This document shows, piece by piece, positions 18,965 to 27,821 of a stretch of DNA of 64,000 nt. Within the stretch, counting starts at the first letter, position 1. The number at the start of each line of letters is the position of its first letter. The stretch is taken from assembly GCA_038749595.1 (NCBI GenBank), contig JBCDHW010000012.1, forward strand, positions 28,099-92,098, given 5' to 3'. Under the pieces are notes generated by a model. It saw nothing but the letters and a program-made list of their open reading frames with translations. It did no database searches and was not told the origin of the DNA. Position numbers and translations under genes: made by a program. This DNA is from Parvularcula sp038749595 (GTDB lineage Bacteria; Pseudomonadota; Alphaproteobacteria; Caulobacterales; Parvularculaceae).

Positions 18965-21586
18965 ATGGCCAAGTACGCATTCCGAGCAGCGGAGTCCAAA
19001 TGGCAGAAGCGTTGGGATGACGAAGGCTGCTTCGCTGCGGACCAGGATCCCTCGAAGCCGAAATACTACGTGCTCGAGATGTTTCCGTATCCGTCGGGGA
19101 AGATCCACATTGGCCACGTGCGCAACTATGCCATGGGCGATGTGATCGCGCGCTTCAAACGGGCGCAGGGTTTCGATGTGCTCCACCCGATGGGCTGGGA
19201 CGCCTTTGGTCTGCCTGCGGAGAATGCGGCGCGCGACAATGGCGGCCACCCGCGCGATTGGACCTACGGCAACATCGAGGTGATGCGCGGGCAATTGAAG
19301 CGCATGGGCCTAGCGATCGACTGGTCGCGCGAGTTCGCCACCTGCGACCCTGAATACTACGTGCACCAACAAAGGATGTTCCTGGAGTTCTGGAAGAAGG
19401 GCTTTGTTGAGCGGCGCGAGAGCCTGGTGAACTGGGACCCCGTCGAGATGACGGTGCTGGCCAACGAGCAGGTGATCGACGGCAAAGGCTGGCGCTCCGG
19501 CGCGCCGGTTGAGCGCAAGTCGATGTCGACATGGTTTTTTAAGATTACGGAGCGTGCGGAGGATCTTCTTGCCGCTTTGGACGACGGGCGCCTCGCCGGT
19601 TGGCCTGAGCATGTCAAAGAGATGCAGCGCAACTGGATCGGCCGGTCCGAGGGGCTGAAGATGGCCTTCCCGCTCAAGGGCGATGACCTGCCCGAGGGGA
19701 TCGATGATCTGCCGATCTACACCACCCGTCCGGACACGCTCTATGGCGCGTCGTTCCTTGGCGTTGCGCCGGATCATCCGCTCGCGAAGCATTTCGCTGA
19801 CAAAGACCCGGCAGTCGCTGATTTCGTGGCGGAGTGCCAGGCGTTGGGGACGTCTGAGGCGGATATTGAGAAGGCGGAGAAGAGGGGCATTGCCCTTCCT
19901 GTGACGGGACGTCATCCGTTCACGAATGAAGAGCTACCGGTCTACATCGCGAACTTTATCCTGATGCAGTACGGAACGGGCGCGATCTTCGCTTGTCCGG
20001 CCCATGACCAACGCGACCTTGATTTTGCTCGGAAATATGGTCTGGCGGTTAAGCCAGTTATCGCGCCGAGAGAGGGCCATGAGACGGATCTCAAGGCTGG
20101 CGATTTCAAAAGTTGCGATACGGATGATGGTCGGACGGTTGCCTATACGGGCCCGGGCACGATGGTCCATTCAGGACCCTTTGACGGGATGCCTACGGAT
20201 GAGGCCTTACCTGCGGCGATCGCGAAGATTGAAGAGCTTGGCCAAGGTGCGGGGACCACGAACTATCGCCTGCGCGATTGGGGCCTGACGCGGCAGCGTT
20301 ACTGGGGCTGCCCTGTTCCCGTCGTGCTGTGTGAGCAGTGCGGCGCGGTGCCGGTACCAGAAGATCAGCTTCCGGTGCAATTGCCGGACATCGGCCCGGA
20401 AGAGTTTAAGACCCCCGGCAACCCGCTTGATCGAGCGTGTGCTGATGAGTGGCGGAACTGCACATGTCCGCAATGCGGCGGTCCCGCAGTGCGCGATACC
20501 GATACGATGGATACCTTTGTCGACAGCTCCTGGTACTTCGCGCGGTTTGCTTCGCAGCCGGACGATAAGCCGGTGGACACTGCCCAGGCCGATGCGTGGC
20601 TGCCCGTCCAGCAATATATCGGCGGGATCGAGCACGCGATCCTCCACCTCCTCTACGCCCGCTACTTCATGCGCAACATGAAAGAATGTGGGTACACGGA
20701 CGTCGATGAACCGTTCACGAACCTTTTCACCCAAGGCATGGTGACCCATGCGACTTTCAAGGACGCCGAAGGCAATTGGTTGTTCCCTGAGCAAGTGGAG
20801 CTGAAGGGGAACACCGCGACCGCAATCGATGGTAACGCGCCGGTATCAATCGGCGCCATCGAGAAGATGTCGAAGTCGAAGAAGAACGTCGTCTCGCCGG
20901 AAAAGATAGCTGACGCGTACGGAGCAGATGCCGCGCGGTTCTTCATGCTGTCTGACAGCCCGCCCGAGCGGGACGTGGAGTGGACCGAGAGCGGCGTCGA
21001 AGGCGCTTGGCGTTTCGCCAACCGCGTCTACGAGGCCGTGGCCAAAGGCGAGGGACTGCTCGCGGCAAGTGCTCCGATGCCGGACAATCTGTCTGAGGAT
21101 CTTCTCGCGCTCCGCAAGGCGACGCACAAGACGATCGACGGTGTCACCGGCGACATCGAGAACTTCCGCTTTAACAAAGCGATAGCACGGCTCTATGAAT
21201 TCCTCGGTGCCCTGAAGGGTGTCAAAACTGAGGGCGACGCTGCGCCTGTCGCGGCGGAGGCCTTCCGTACCCTGACGCAGCTCACTGCACCGTTCATGCC
21301 GCACTTGGCGGAGGAGTGCTGGGAGCTCCTCGGCGGTGAGGGACTTTGCTGTAACGCCGCTTGGCCAAAGGCGGACGAAGCGTTACTCGAAGACGACGTC
21401 ATCACCATGCCAATCCAGGTCAACGGTAAGCGCCGCGGTGAGATTAAAGTCGCGCCTGATCTGCCTAAGGACGAAGTCGAGGCCGCTGCTTTGGCTGACG
21501 CGGATGTTGCCCGCTTTCTCGCCGATAAGACCATCCGTAAGGTGATTGTCGTGCCTGGGCGAATTGTGAACGTGGTGGCCGGATGA
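18965..21586 (+). CDS. leuS: leucyl-tRNA synthetase
   Basis: Class I aminoacyl-tRNA synthetase, 873 residues. The HIGH motif is in PYPSGKIHIGHVRNY (about residue 45), the editing domain holds TTRPDTLYGASF (about 255), and the KMSKSKKNV signature lies near residue 635; an anticodon-binding domain follows with LWELLG-like FMPHLAEECWELLG. It is the second gene of an operon whose later members overlap by four bases or fewer; its stop overlaps the lptE start as ATGA. Confidence 0.98.
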   Translation: MAKYAFRAAESKWQKRWDDEGCFAADQDPSKPKYYVLEMFPYPSGKIHIGHVRNYAMGDVIARFKRAQGFDVLHPMGWDAFGLPAENAARDNGGHPRDWTYGNIEVMRGQLKRMGLAIDWSREFATCDPEYYVHQQRMFLEFWKKGFVERRESLVNWDPVEMTVLANEQVIDGKGWRSGAPVERKSMSTWFFKITERAEDLLAALDDGRLAGWPEHVKEMQRNWIGRSEGLKMAFPLKGDDLPEGIDDLPIYTTRPDTLYGASFLGVAPDHPLAKHFADKDPAVADFVAECQALGTSEADIEKAEKRGIALPVTGRHPFTNEELPVYIANFILMQYGTGAIFACPAHDQRDLDFARKYGLAVKPVIAPREGHETDLKAGDFKSCDTDDGRTVAYTGPGTMVHSGPFDGMPTDEALPAAIAKIEELGQGAGTTNYRLRDWGLTRQRYWGCPVPVVLCEQCGAVPVPEDQLPVQLPDIGPEEFKTPGNPLDRACADEWRNCTCPQCGGPAVRDTDTMDTFVDSSWYFARFASQPDDKPVDTAQADAWLPVQQYIGGIEHAILHLLYARYFMRNMKECGYTDVDEPFTNLFTQGMVTHATFKDAEGNWLFPEQVELKGNTATAIDGNAPVSIGAIEKMSKSKKNVVSPEKIADAYGADAARFFMLSDSPPERDVEWTESGVEGAWRFANRVYEAVAKGEGLLAASAPMPDNLSEDLLALRKATHKTIDGVTGDIENFRFNKAIARLYEFLGALKGVKTEGDAAPVAAEAFRTLTQLTAPFMPHLAEECWELLGGEGLCCNAAWPKADEALLEDDVITMPIQVNGKRRGEIKVAPDLPKDEVEAAALADADVARFLADKTIRKVIVVPGRIVNVVAG

Positions 21587-22218
21587 TTCGGTTTCTGCTT
21601 GTCAGTGCGCTGCTCTTCGTAAGCGGATGCGGCTTCAAGCCGCTCTATGCAACGAATACGGAGGACAGCCTTGGCGGCTCCCTGGAGCAGGTCGCCCTTG
21701 GCCCTATCCGTGGGTCCGTCGCTCCGCGGGATGTCATGCGCGAGACACTTTCTGAGCGGTTTTCCACCGGCGAGGGTGACGAGCGCTACCTGATTTCTGT
21801 GGACCTCCGGGACGTCACGCGTGCGGTGTCGGTGACCATCGACAGCAACGCCCGCCGGTTTAATTATCAGCTGACGGCGACGATCAACTATCTTGATCGC
21901 GAGACGGACGAGACGCGCCGCCAGACGCTTCAAACCGTTGTTTCCTTTGCTGTGACGCCTAGTCAGTATGCGACCCTTATCGGCCAAGAAGACGCAACCA
22001 GGCGCGCGGTGATCGACCTTACACGGAAGATCGAGACGGATGCTGCGCTCTATGTTCAAGGGCGCGCTCCCGCTGAGGCCCGCGGAAGCATTTTCAGCGG
22101 TGACAGCCAGCGCGATCCGATTGGCAACATTGAGAGGCGGGAAGAGGAAGAGGCCCGCGAGGCGGCGCGCGAAGCGGCTGAGCAACAAACTCCGCCTGCG
22201 GAAGGCCAGCCTGATTGA
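21583..22218 (+). CDS. lptE: LPS-assembly lipoprotein LptE
   Basis: A 211-residue outer-membrane lipoprotein that plugs the LptD channel and helps deliver lipopolysaccharide to the cell surface. The lipobox VSGCGFKPLY (Cys near residue 17) is characteristic, followed by the conserved VALGPIRG strand and a predicted LptE fold to about residue 165; the tail is Glu/Arg-rich and probably disordered. It lies between leuS and holA, the standard alphaproteobacterial order. Confidence 0.9.
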   Translation: MIRFLLVSALLFVSGCGFKPLYATNTEDSLGGSLEQVALGPIRGSVAPRDVMRETLSERFSTGEGDERYLISVDLRDVTRAVSVTIDSNARRFNYQLTATINYLDRETDETRRQTLQTVVSFAVTPSQYATLIGQEDATRRAVIDLTRKIETDAALYVQGRAPAEARGSIFSGDSQRDPIGNIERREEEEAREAAREAAEQQTPPAEGQPD

Positions 22219-23270
22219 TGGCGGCGCTGAAGGGCAGAGACATCGAGCGATTCCTCGGCGCTCCGGATGAGAATGTCGTCTGTGCTCTGATTTATGGTCC
22301 CGAGCAGGGGTTGGTGCATGAGCGCGCGATCCGTGCGGCTAAAGCCGTGACGGAGGATCTCGCCGACCCATGGCGGGTCACCAACCTGTCGGACCAAGAT
22401 GCGGCGGACGCGGCCAAATTGACTGATGAGGCAGCGGCGCAGAGCTTTCTTGGCGGGCGCCGGGTCGTCCGTGTACGGGCAGCCGGTACGGGCGCGGGTC
22501 AAGCGGTCGCGTCGTTGCTCAAGGCCGCCGACGCAGGCACCCTCCACGCTGCGGCGTTGGTGGTGATCGAAGCAGGTGATCTCAAAAAGTCCTCGGCACT
22601 TCGGAAGGCCTGCGAGAGCTCAGCGAGTGCGGTTGCGATCCCGTGCTATGCGGAGGGGCCGCGGGAAACGATGGCGGCCATCCGAAAGCAGTGTACTGAT
22701 GAAGGGCTAGCGCTTTCTGCTGAGGCGGCGGAGCTTCTGGCGTCGGCGCTGGGTGACGATCGCGGTTTGCTGCGCCAGGAAGTTGAGAAGCTCATCCTCT
22801 ATAAGGGACCGGCTGCGGTGCGCGATGGCCCAGATGAGATCACGCCCGATGACGTGCGTGCGTGTTTGGTGGATGCGCCCCATGACGACAGCTTCGCGGT
22901 TTCGTCGCTTGCGCTTTCGGGGCAGCGGGCGGAACTCTCGGCGGCGCTGGCTGAGGCCGAGGCGTCGGGCACGAGTGTCATTGCTCTCCTCCGCCTCACC
23001 CAGAACCGGATCCTTCGGCTGATGCCCGCCGCGCAAGCGATGGCCCAGGGGCAAGGCGCGGGTGCGGCGATGAAAGCAATCCGCCCGCCGGTCTTTTTCA
23101 AGGAACAAGACGCCGTCGCCGCGCAATTGAAGAAGTGGCCTCTGCCGCGGTTGGAGCGGGCGGCTGCGGCGATCTACGATGCTGAACAGGCGTGCAAGAA
23201 GACGGGCGCGCCGGCCCAGGCGATCGCCGAGCGGGTGCTCCTCCGGCTGGCGGTTGAGGCGAGCCGGTGA
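22218..23270 (+). CDS. holA: DNA polymerase III delta subunit
   Basis: A 350-residue clamp-loader subunit that opens the sliding clamp during replication. The N-terminal AAA-like part has LIYGPEQGLVHERA in place of a true Walker A, as usual for delta; the C-terminal collar domain ends with AERVLLRLA. I place the start at ATG 22218, which overlaps the lptE stop as TGATG; a TTG one codon earlier is in frame but less likely. The stop overlaps the trmD start. Confidence 0.93.
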   Translation: MAALKGRDIERFLGAPDENVVCALIYGPEQGLVHERAIRAAKAVTEDLADPWRVTNLSDQDAADAAKLTDEAAAQSFLGGRRVVRVRAAGTGAGQAVASLLKAADAGTLHAAALVVIEAGDLKKSSALRKACESSASAVAIPCYAEGPRETMAAIRKQCTDEGLALSAEAAELLASALGDDRGLLRQEVEKLILYKGPAAVRDGPDEITPDDVRACLVDAPHDDSFAVSSLALSGQRAELSAALAEAEASGTSVIALLRLTQNRILRLMPAAQAMAQGQGAGAAMKAIRPPVFFKEQDAVAAQLKKWPLPRLERAAAAIYDAEQACKKTGAPAQAIAERVLLRLAVEASR

Positions 23271-23995
23271 CCTGGCGCGCAGGCGTGATCACCCTTTATC
23301 CCGACGCATTCCCGGGTCCGCTTGGCGTTGGCGTGCTCGGTCGGGCCCAGCGTGATGGCCTCTGGTCGCTCGAGACCCTGAACCCGCGCGATGTGGCTGA
23401 GGACAAGCACCACACGGTGGATGACACCCCCGCGGGCGGGGGGCCGGGTATGGTGATGCGGGCCGATGTTCTGGCGCGAACCATTGACCAGATGGAGGCT
23501 GTTCCGGGCCCGAAACTTCTCCTCAGCCCCCGGGGGCGGCCGTTTAAGCAAGCTGACGCCCACCGGCTTGTTGAAGGCCCGGGCGCGCTCTTCATCTGCG
23601 GCCGCTTCGAAGGAGTGGACCAGCGGGTGATCGATGCCCGGGAACTCGAAGAGGTCTCGATCGGCGACTACGTCCTCGCGGGCGGCGAGGTGGCGGCGAT
23701 GGCCATGATCGAAGCTTGCGTTCGCCTGGTCCCCGGTGTACTCGGCGCGCTCGCCTCCAAGGACGACGAGAGTTTCGAGAATGGTCTTCTCGAATATCCG
23801 CAGTTCACGAGGCCTCGGGAGTTTGAAGGGCGGCCCATCCCGGATGTGCTGCTCTCTGGCGACCACAAGAAAATTGCCCAGTGGCGTGAGGAGCAATCTC
23901 TCGCGCTGACGCGTGCGCGACGACCGGACTTGCTTGATCCTTCGGGGACGACGGCGCGGTCCAATCCGCCGAATAACGAGACGGACGAGACATGA
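23267..23995 (+). CDS. trmD: tRNA (guanine-N1)-methyltransferase
   Basis: Methylates G37 of tRNAs with SAM, preventing frameshifting. The 242-residue SPOUT-fold enzyme shows DDTPAGGGPGMVMRADV early, the knot segment SIGDYVLAGGE and the EGRPIPDVLLSG linker. The GTG start overlaps the holA stop as GTGA. Usually trmD belongs to rpsP-rimM-trmD-rplS; here rpsP and rimM are absent from the front and trmD-rplS are attached to the leuS-holA operon. Confidence 0.97.
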   Translation: MTWRAGVITLYPDAFPGPLGVGVLGRAQRDGLWSLETLNPRDVAEDKHHTVDDTPAGGGPGMVMRADVLARTIDQMEAVPGPKLLLSPRGRPFKQADAHRLVEGPGALFICGRFEGVDQRVIDARELEEVSIGDYVLAGGEVAAMAMIEACVRLVPGVLGALASKDDESFENGLLEYPQFTRPREFEGRPIPDVLLSGDHKKIAQWREEQSLALTRARRPDLLDPSGTTARSNPPNNETDET

Positions 23996-24399
23996 ACATT
24001 ATCCAGCAGCTCGAAGCCGAGCACGCAAAAGAACTCAAACCCGAAGTCCCTGAATTCGCTCCCGGCGACACGGTCCGTGTCCAGGTGAAGGTGAAAGAGG
24101 GCCAGCGCGAGCGTCTGCAGGCCTATGAAGGCGTTTGCATTGCCCGCTCCGGCGGCGGCCTCAACGAAAGCTTCACGGTGCGGAAGATCAGCTTCGGCGT
24201 AGGCGTTGAGCGGGTGTTCCCGATCTATTCGCCACTGGTTGAGGCCATCGAAGTGGTTCGCCGCGGTAAAGTGCGCCGCGCCAAGCTTTACTACCTTCGC
24301 GGTCGCCAAGGGAAGTCGGCGCGCATCGCAGAAAAGGTCGACACCAAGCGCCAGGCCCAGGCCGCTGAAAAGAAGGCAAAGTCTAAGAAGGCGAGCTAA
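23992..24399 (+). CDS. rplS: 50S ribosomal protein L19
   Basis: Large-subunit protein at the subunit interface. The 135-residue sequence shows FAPGDTVRVQVKVKEG, the RLQAYEGVCIAR strand and GVGVERVFPIYSP, followed by a Lys/Ala-rich C-terminal tail of about 20 residues. Its ATG overlaps the trmD stop as ATGA. It closes the operon and is followed within 40 bases by a strong intrinsic terminator. Confidence 0.98.
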   Translation: MNIIQQLEAEHAKELKPEVPEFAPGDTVRVQVKVKEGQRERLQAYEGVCIARSGGGLNESFTVRKISFGVGVERVFPIYSPLVEAIEVVRRGKVRRAKLYYLRGRQGKSARIAEKVDTKRQAQAAEKKAKSKKAS

Positions 24400-24436
24400 G
24401 CCTCTAGAAATCCAACGTATCAATACCCACATAAAG

Positions 24437-24470
24437 AGCTCAGTCGTTGATCGGCTGAGCTTTTTTTATT
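24437..24470 (+). terminator. intrinsic terminator after rplS
   Basis: AGCTCAG (24437-24443) pairs with CTGAGCT (24455-24461), and the stem can be extended inward by three pairs to a five-base loop; a run of seven T follows directly. This is a textbook rho-independent terminator closing the DUF3576-leuS-lptE-holA-trmD-rplS operon. Confidence 0.93.
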
Positions 24471-24488
24471 TTTGAAGGGGGATTTGAT

Positions 24489-24872
24489 ATGCAACAGCGT
24501 ACATTTTCAGGCGTTATTATCGGAACATTCTGTGCTTGGGCAGTCGTCGGCTTACTTGCCCTCGTCTTGTTATGGCGCCCACTTGTTGGGCCCTGGGCCC
24601 AAGAGCGTGAGGGTTTGGCCAACTTGAGGCAGGCTGAGCAGGAGCGGCGGATCTTGGTGGAGCAAGCGCAAGCGGAGAAAGATGCCGCAGCGGCGCGGGC
24701 GGAAGCCATTGGAATTGTTGGTAAAGCTGCGCAGGACTTCCCCGAGTATCGGGAGCAGGAGTTCATCGGCGCCTTCGCTGAAGCGCTCACCGCCTGTCAG
24801 GGCGTGCAAGTGATCTACGTCCCCACCGAGGGAAATATCCCCGTGCTCGAAGCGACGCGGATGCGCCCATAA
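24489..24872 (+). CDS. short membrane protein with stomatin-like coiled-coil tail
   Basis: A 127-residue protein with one membrane helix (about residues 8-30) and a charged, Ala/Glu/Gln-rich helix (RQAEQERRILVEQAQAEKD and onward) leading to PEYREQEFIGAF and IYVPTEGNIPVLEA. That helix and ending resemble the C-terminal third of stomatin/prohibitin (SPFH) proteins, but the SPFH domain itself is absent. It may be a stand-alone oligomerising membrane protein or a relic. A strong GGGGGA ribosome site precedes the ATG, and a terminator follows, so it is its own transcription unit. Confidence 0.75.
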   Translation: MQQRTFSGVIIGTFCAWAVVGLLALVLLWRPLVGPWAQEREGLANLRQAEQERRILVEQAQAEKDAAAARAEAIGIVGKAAQDFPEYREQEFIGAFAEALTACQGVQVIYVPTEGNIPVLEATRMRP

Positions 24873-24900
24873 CGTTGCGCTGAGCGACACTTTGATACCG

Positions 24901-24929
24901 AAAGCCCGGGCTCAGCGTCCGGGCTTTTG
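24901..24929 (+). terminator. intrinsic terminator
   Basis: AAAGCCCGG (24901-24909) and CCGGGCTTT (24919-24927) form a 9-bp stem with a nine-base loop followed by a short T-run. It ends the single-gene unit at 24489-24872. Confidence 0.88.
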
Positions 24930-24971
24930 CTTGTTCCCGCCTATATTCCTGTTCCAAAAGAGGGAGGATTT

Positions 24972-25391
24972 ATGGCGCGGATCGTTGGACTTGGCGGGGT
25001 TTTCTACAAAACGTCGGACCCCAAGGCGCGCAAGGGATGGTACGTCAAGCATCTGGGCATCAGCCCCGGGCAGGGTTTCGATGGGGTCGAAATGCGCTGG
25101 CGCCGGCCGGATAACCCCGACCATCAAGAGATGTCGCTGGTTTCGTTTTTTGATCCTGACTCAGATTATCTGGGTAAGGCCGGTCAACCGTTCATGGTCA
25201 ATTTTGTCGTCGAGGATATTGAAGGCATGGTCGCCAAGCTGAAGGCCGAGGGCTGCGACGTTGATGAAAAGATCGTCGATGAAGGCTACGGCAAGTTCGC
25301 GTGGGTTACTGATCCCGATGGTGTACGGATTGAAATCTGGGAGCCTGCCGGACCGATGCCCAATATCGGCGAGATGCCCAGCGGCGACTGA
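24972..25391 (+). CDS. VOC-family (glyoxalase/bleomycin-resistance fold) protein
   Basis: A 139-residue vicinal-oxygen-chelate protein made of two beta-alpha-beta-beta-beta modules. Visible landmarks are GVFYKTSDPKARKGWYVKHLG at the front, VNFVVEDIEGMVAKLKAEG in the middle and WVTDPDGVRIEIWEP near the end, where the Glu is a usual metal ligand. Substrate unknown. The frame is open further upstream, but AGGGAGG four bases before the ATG at 24972 fixes the start. Confidence 0.9.
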   Translation: MARIVGLGGVFYKTSDPKARKGWYVKHLGISPGQGFDGVEMRWRRPDNPDHQEMSLVSFFDPDSDYLGKAGQPFMVNFVVEDIEGMVAKLKAEGCDVDEKIVDEGYGKFAWVTDPDGVRIEIWEPAGPMPNIGEMPSGD

Positions 25392-25441
25392 GCGTCCCTG
25401 GCGCAGCGTTGAACACCACTGGGGCGTGCCCCAGGGCGCGG

Positions 25442-26845
25442 TCACTCCGATGCTGCTGTTTGCTCAGCGGCACGGAAACCACTGGGCGTGTTCGCCGCCA
25501 TCCAGGTGAAGGCTGCGTATACCGCAACGTTCTGCGCCATGGCGTCGGGATCAATCTTGTCGAACGTATCGTCGGCTGTGTGATGAAGATCGAAGTAATC
25601 CCAGCCATTCTGGCGGAGGGTCACGACCGGGACACCCAGCGCGCGCAGCGGTGAGACATCGGGCCCACCAGACGCTTGGTTGTTGCCAAGCGCGACACCC
25701 GCGGGGTGGAGTATACGGATCATTTCGCGCCCCAAGCCGACTTTGTCGGCGCCAAACCGGGTGTCCATCTTCCAGATCCGCGCTGCGCCGAAATCGCTTT
25801 CGGCTGCCATCACGTGCTTATCGAGTTCGTCCCGATGCTGTTGCGCATAAGCCCGTGCACCGAGCAACCCAACTTCCTCCGATCCCCAATAGACCAAACG
25901 GATTGTACGGAGCGGCTTTTCGCCAGTCTTTTTAATATGTTCGAGGATCAGTTTCGCGGCGCCGGTCGTAATGCCAATGCCCGCTCCGTCATCAATGGCT
26001 CCTGTCCCGAGGTCCCAGCTGTCCAGGTGGCCTCCAATCACGACAATTTCGTCCGTTTGCCCCGGAATTTCCCCGATGACGTTTCCGCTCGTCACTTCAG
26101 ACTTCGTTTTAACCGCCATATCGAGCGTCACTGTCACGGGTCCGCGCTCAAGCGCTCTGCCGAGTTGCTCCGCATCCGGAAAAGATAACGCCGCGGTCGG
26201 GATGGGCGTGACACTGTCGAGGTAGCGCATGTTTCCTGTGTGCGGAAAGCGATGACGGTCTGTTCCCACCGATCGAATGAGTGCTGCAGCAGCGCCGCGC
26301 TTGGCCCCTTCATTGGCAGCGCCAGAGCGCTTGCGCACCGCGACGCCGTAGCCTGACCCGTCTTGGGTGCGGGTCATTCCCTCGTCGACGAAGACGATCT
26401 TACCTTTCAGCGTGTCGTCCATCGGCGCTTCGATCAGATCGTCGAGTGTCTCAAATCGGACGACCTGCCCAGAGACACCGCCTTCACCCGTGCCCACCGA
26501 ATTGCCTAGCGCTGTGATCTGCAACTCTTGCGGATAGGGTTTGGTGATGGCGGCGTACTCATAGGTACGCTCCCAGTACGGCATTGCGAAGGTCTCGGTA
26601 CGGACGTTCGACAAGCCCATCTCGCGCATCTTCGCTTCGCCCCATGTCCGCGCCCTTGCCTCGGCTTCAGATCCGCCAAGCCGCGCCCCCACTTCGGTGG
26701 TGAGGTCCTCAGTCACCTGATATCCGACCCGATCGGTCATGCCTTGGCGCAGGAGTGCGTCAGCGGTCTCCTTGACCTCGTCAGGGATGGTTGGCGCTTG
26801 AGCGAGAGCAACCGACGCAGCGGCGGCGATGAGAAGTGTCGTCAT
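25442..26845 (-). CDS. secreted M28-family metallopeptidase
   Basis: A 467-residue exported peptidase. A signal peptide (about 17 residues, ending ALAQA) is followed by a helical part, a protease-associated (PA) insert (about residues 110-250) and the M28 zinc domain. Metal-binding landmarks are GGHLDSWDLGTGAIDDGAG (His and bridging Asp) and SEEVGLLGA (Glu pair). It probably trims dipeptides or N-terminal residues in the periplasm. Its start overlaps the stop of the upstream esterase by the ATGA arrangement. Confidence 0.92.
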   Translation of the reverse strand: MTTLLIAAAASVALAQAPTIPDEVKETADALLRQGMTDRVGYQVTEDLTTEVGARLGGSEAEARARTWGEAKMREMGLSNVRTETFAMPYWERTYEYAAITKPYPQELQITALGNSVGTGEGGVSGQVVRFETLDDLIEAPMDDTLKGKIVFVDEGMTRTQDGSGYGVAVRKRSGAANEGAKRGAAAALIRSVGTDRHRFPHTGNMRYLDSVTPIPTAALSFPDAEQLGRALERGPVTVTLDMAVKTKSEVTSGNVIGEIPGQTDEIVVIGGHLDSWDLGTGAIDDGAGIGITTGAAKLILEHIKKTGEKPLRTIRLVYWGSEEVGLLGARAYAQQHRDELDKHVMAAESDFGAARIWKMDTRFGADKVGLGREMIRILHPAGVALGNNQASGGPDVSPLRALGVPVVTLRQNGWDYFDLHHTADDTFDKIDPDAMAQNVAVYAAFTWMAANTPSGFRAAEQTAASE

Positions 26846-27708
26846 TGTGTTGAGTTGGTCTCCGCGGGCTCCGTCTCAACACTCTTGAGGAACGCAAGGC
26901 TGTCGGCAAGCACGCTGCCGCGGCTGGTTAGGCCGATCGCGACGATGATCTCGATGTGATCCGTATCGGTGTAGAGGATGCTCTCGCCGCGCACGCCCAC
27001 TTCGGTGAGGAGGCGCGCCATTTCTGTCGCGTTTTTCGGGCTGACTACGTCATCGTCCGTGCCATGCACGAACAGCATTGGCGGAGCATTCGCCGTGACG
27101 CGATTGATGGGCTGCGTCGCTTCGAGGTCCGGTGCAGCACCAAACGCAGCTTTTGTGACGCGGCTGTCGAGAGGCAGGAAGCTGTAGGGTCCTGCCAAAC
27201 CGACGACGCCGTCGATGATCGACGTTGAACGACCCTCGGCCTCAAGAAATTCCGGCGCGAGAGCGACCTGCACCGCGTTGTAGGCGCCAGCCGAGTGGCC
27301 GATGAGGAACAGTTGATCTGGGTCGCCATCGAAGGCCGGTGCCTCGGCATGGAGGAACGCCACCGCCTTGGCCACGTCTGCCATGAAGTCCCGGTAGGTA
27401 TGCTCTGGCGCGAGGCGATAATTGATCACCGCCGTGAGGTAGCCCTCCGAAGCGAAACGGCGGCCGAGCCATGGATAGTCCTCTTTCCGCCCTTTCTCCC
27501 ACGATCCGCCGTGCACGAAGATCAAAAGTGGGTGGGGACCGGGCGTGGTCGGGGTGTAGAGATCGAGCTTTTGTCGGGGGAGGGTGCCGTAGGCGATGTC
27601 TTCTGTCCTTTCCCATGTCCCGGCAAGCGAGGGTGTGGCGACGTTGAGCAGCTGGGGGCCGGAGCATGCCGATAGGGCGAAGAGGGCAATTAGGATGAGA
27701 GCGCGCAT
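26842..27708 (-). CDS. alpha/beta-hydrolase esterase, lipoprotein
   Basis: A 288-residue hydrolase with a lipoprotein-type N-terminus (LIALFALSAC, Cys about residue 15). The oxyanion-hole motif FVHGGSWEKG and nucleophile elbow GHSAGAY match the hormone-sensitive-lipase/feruloyl-esterase-like group; catalytic Asp (GTDDDVV) and His (TDHIEI) are also visible. It probably works at the envelope on short-chain esters. It is translationally coupled to the downstream M28 peptidase, suggesting a joint role in digesting extracellular peptides or esters. Confidence 0.9.
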   Translation of the reverse strand: MRALILIALFALSACSGPQLLNVATPSLAGTWERTEDIAYGTLPRQKLDLYTPTTPGPHPLLIFVHGGSWEKGRKEDYPWLGRRFASEGYLTAVINYRLAPEHTYRDFMADVAKAVAFLHAEAPAFDGDPDQLFLIGHSAGAYNAVQVALAPEFLEAEGRSTSIIDGVVGLAGPYSFLPLDSRVTKAAFGAAPDLEATQPINRVTANAPPMLFVHGTDDDVVSPKNATEMARLLTEVGVRGESILYTDTDHIEIIVAIGLTSRGSVLADSLAFLKSVETEPAETNSTQ

Positions 27709-27821
27709 GGGGTGAGCGTGGCTGACCCAGCGCCGGGGTCAAGCGCCCGTGTCCCGCCGATTTGACGCAAGGGTAACCTTCCTCCAGCAAAACTGGGCGC
27801 AGTACGATGCGAGGATAGACC

